Shown here: positions 4,924 through 6,302 of the stretch, piece by piece
How positions within the stretch are numbered: the first letter of the stretch is position 1
How the letters are laid out: each line of letters starts with the position of its first letter
Origin: Anaerolineae bacterium
GTDB taxonomy: Bacteria; Chloroflexota; Anaerolineae; DRVO01
DNA: 6,302 nt
Assembly (NCBI GenBank): GCA_012719195.1
Contig: JAAYAV010000399.1
Location: 1-6,302, forward strand
Reading direction: 5' to 3'
The notes under the pieces: model-generated
Seen by the model: only the letters and a program-made list of their open reading frames with translations
Told to the model about the DNA's origin: nothing
Databases searched by the model: none
Position numbers and translations under genes: made by a program

Positions 4924-6302
4924 ATGAGTGTCACCAAAGTGCGCTGGCTTCGCACCGGCTCACGTGAAAGCGACCTGACCCTGGCACACGCCGCCCGTCA
5001 GCTGTCCCGGTACGTCGAGCGGCTGACCGGCCAAGTCTGGAGCATCAAGTCGGCCAAGGCACACCGTGCCGGGGCTGACACCGCCTGGCTCGGTATCTGC
5101 GATGCGCTGCCCGAGCCCCCCTCCGGCGCCCTGACAACCGCCCCCTGGGACGACGGGTTCGCCGTCTGGGCGGAGGACGAGCAGTTGTTCGTCGCCGGCC
5201 GCAACGCCCGCAGCGTGCTCTTCGGCGTCTATGCCTTCCTGGAGAGCCAGGGGGTACGCTTCCTCCGTCCCGGTCCCGCGGGCGAGGTAATCCCCTCGCT
5301 CAAGGACGTGACGCTCCCGGCGGAGCCCATCGCCGACGCACCGCGCCACCGGCATCGCGGCCTCTGCATTGAGGGCGCGCCCTCCATCAACCACGCCCTG
5401 GCAGTGGTAGACTGGGCGGCCAAGAACCGCTTCAACACCATCTTCCTGCAGTTCTTCTCCAGCCGATACTTCTACAACCGCTGGTACGAGCACAAGTACA
5501 ACACCCTCTATCGCGGCCATGAGATCAGCGACGCCCAGGCGCTGGCGCTGGACGAGCGCATCATCGCCGCCATGAAGCGCCGCGGGCAGATCTTCCATCG
5601 CGTCGGCCACTCCTGGACCAGCGCCGCCTTCGACATGCCGCGCTCCGGCTGGGTGACCGCTGACGACAGCGAGATCCCGGAGGAGTTCGCCCACTTCCCG
5701 GCCGAGTTGGACGGGGAGAGGAAGCTGTTCCACGGCATTCCCATCAACACCGAGATCTGCTACAGCTACCAGCCCGCCTTCGACCGCTTCGTGGAGAACA
5801 TCGTCAAGTACGCCGAGGAGCACCCCGAGATAGACGTGGTGCACGTCTGGCTCTCCGACGCACCCAACAACAAGTGCGAGTGCGAGGAGTGCCGCCCGCT
5901 GAGCATCTCGGACTGGTACGCCAAGGTGATCAACGCTCTGTCGGCAGAGCTGAGCAAACGGGCCCCCAACACCCGCTTCGTCTTCCTCTGCTACTTCGAG
6001 CTCCTCTGGGCCCCGGAGAAGGTGACCATCGAGGACCCCGAGGGCAAGGCAATCATGATGTTCGCGCCCATCAGCCGCTGCTACGCCCACGCTCTCAATG
6101 ACCCTGAGTGCACCGACGGCGAGGTCTGGGAACGGCCGGAGCTGAACAAGTTCTCCGCCCCGCACAGCAACGCCTACTTCATCGACCGGCTGCGCGAGTG
6201 GCGAAAGGCCTTCCAGGGGGATAGCTTCGACTTCGACTACCACCTGATGTGGGCCAACTGGCGCCAGTGCACCGACACCCTGGTGGCGCGCGTGATCTGG
6301 GA
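4924..6302 (+). CDS. DUF4838 domain-containing glycosidase-like protein (5' part; continues past window)
   Basis: The frame is open from ATG 4924 to the right edge (459 full codons) with no stop, so the C-terminus is missing. Residues about 18-115 (LAHAARQLSRYVERLTG through GVYAFLESQGVRFLRPGP) match the small alpha/beta domain found ahead of GH20- and alpha-glucuronidase-like barrels. From about 144 (RGLCIEG, then DWAAKNRFNTIFLQ) the sequence looks like a TIM-barrel start, with GHSW at 228-231, NTEICYSY at 275-282, HVWLSDAPNN at 307-316, a Cys cluster C318-x-C320-xx-C323, and RFVFLCYFELLWAP at 351-364. This pattern is typical of DUF4838 proteins, which are often found in polysaccharide-use loci but whose chemistry is poorly defined. 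No signal peptide is present: the N-terminus MSVTKVRWLRTGSRESDLT is polar, so the product is probably cytoplasmic or exported another way. A glycan-related hydrolase role is inference from fold and neighbours. Confidence 0.85.
   Translation, partial: MSVTKVRWLRTGSRESDLTLAHAARQLSRYVERLTGQVWSIKSAKAHRAGADTAWLGICDALPEPPSGALTTAPWDDGFAVWAEDEQLFVAGRNARSVLFGVYAFLESQGVRFLRPGPAGEVIPSLKDVTLPAEPIADAPRHRHRGLCIEGAPSINHALAVVDWAAKNRFNTIFLQFFSSRYFYNRWYEHKYNTLYRGHEISDAQALALDERIIAAMKRRGQIFHRVGHSWTSAAFDMPRSGWVTADDSEIPEEFAHFPAELDGERKLFHGIPINTEICYSYQPAFDRFVENIVKYAEEHPEIDVVHVWLSDAPNNKCECEECRPLSISDWYAKVINALSAELSKRAPNTRFVFLCYFELLWAPEKVTIEDPEGKAIMMFAPISRCYAHALNDPECTDGEVWERPELNKFSAPHSNAYFIDRLREWRKAFQGDSFDFDYHLMWANWRQCTDTLVARVIW

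Noticed and set aside
1..6302. CRISPR array, insertion-sequence ends or phage genes
   Set aside because: No regularly spaced direct repeats, transposase motifs or flanking inverted repeats could be seen, including around the permease breakpoint.

Overview
This is a high-GC bacterial window with strong C/G third-position bias and near-consensus AGGAGG ribosome binding sites ahead of several genes. The gene content is a ceramidase-family hydrolase, tandem DegT/DnrJ/EryC1/StrS aminotransferases, a DUF4838 glycosidase-like protein, a sugar ABC permease fragment and a minimal nucleotidyltransferase. From general knowledge this mix fits an uncultured carbohydrate-degrading lineage such as Armatimonadota, Planctomycetota or Hydrogenedentota. 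No taxonomic marker is present, so the assignment is only a suggestion.

Layout. The left end (1-410, minus strand) holds an MNT-type nucleotidyltransferase with a TTG start and a textbook GSX10DXD motif; its frame runs open to the window edge. Facing away from it, 482-718 (plus) is the last 78 codons of a MalG-type carbohydrate ABC permease with no 5' part, so there is a breakpoint at about 411-481. A plus-strand series follows: a ceramidase-family amidohydrolase (750-2027), DegT aminotransferase 1 (2096-3373) and a paralogous aminotransferase 2 (3490-4716). A strong bipartite hairpin at 4756-4807 then precedes a DUF4838 gene (4924 to beyond the right edge).

How the genes may work together (inference). 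The permease remnant, amidohydrolase and two aminotransferases lie on one strand with gaps of 31, 68 and 116 bases and look like one catabolic or sugar-modification operon. One reading is that a glycan is cut by the DUF4838 protein, an N-acyl bond is handled by the ceramidase-like enzyme, and amino groups are moved by the two PLP enzymes. The substrate cannot be read from the sequence. The most notable points are the decapitated permease next to an MNT gene, the Asn in place of the ceramidase nucleophilic Ser, and the diverged tandem aminotransferases.
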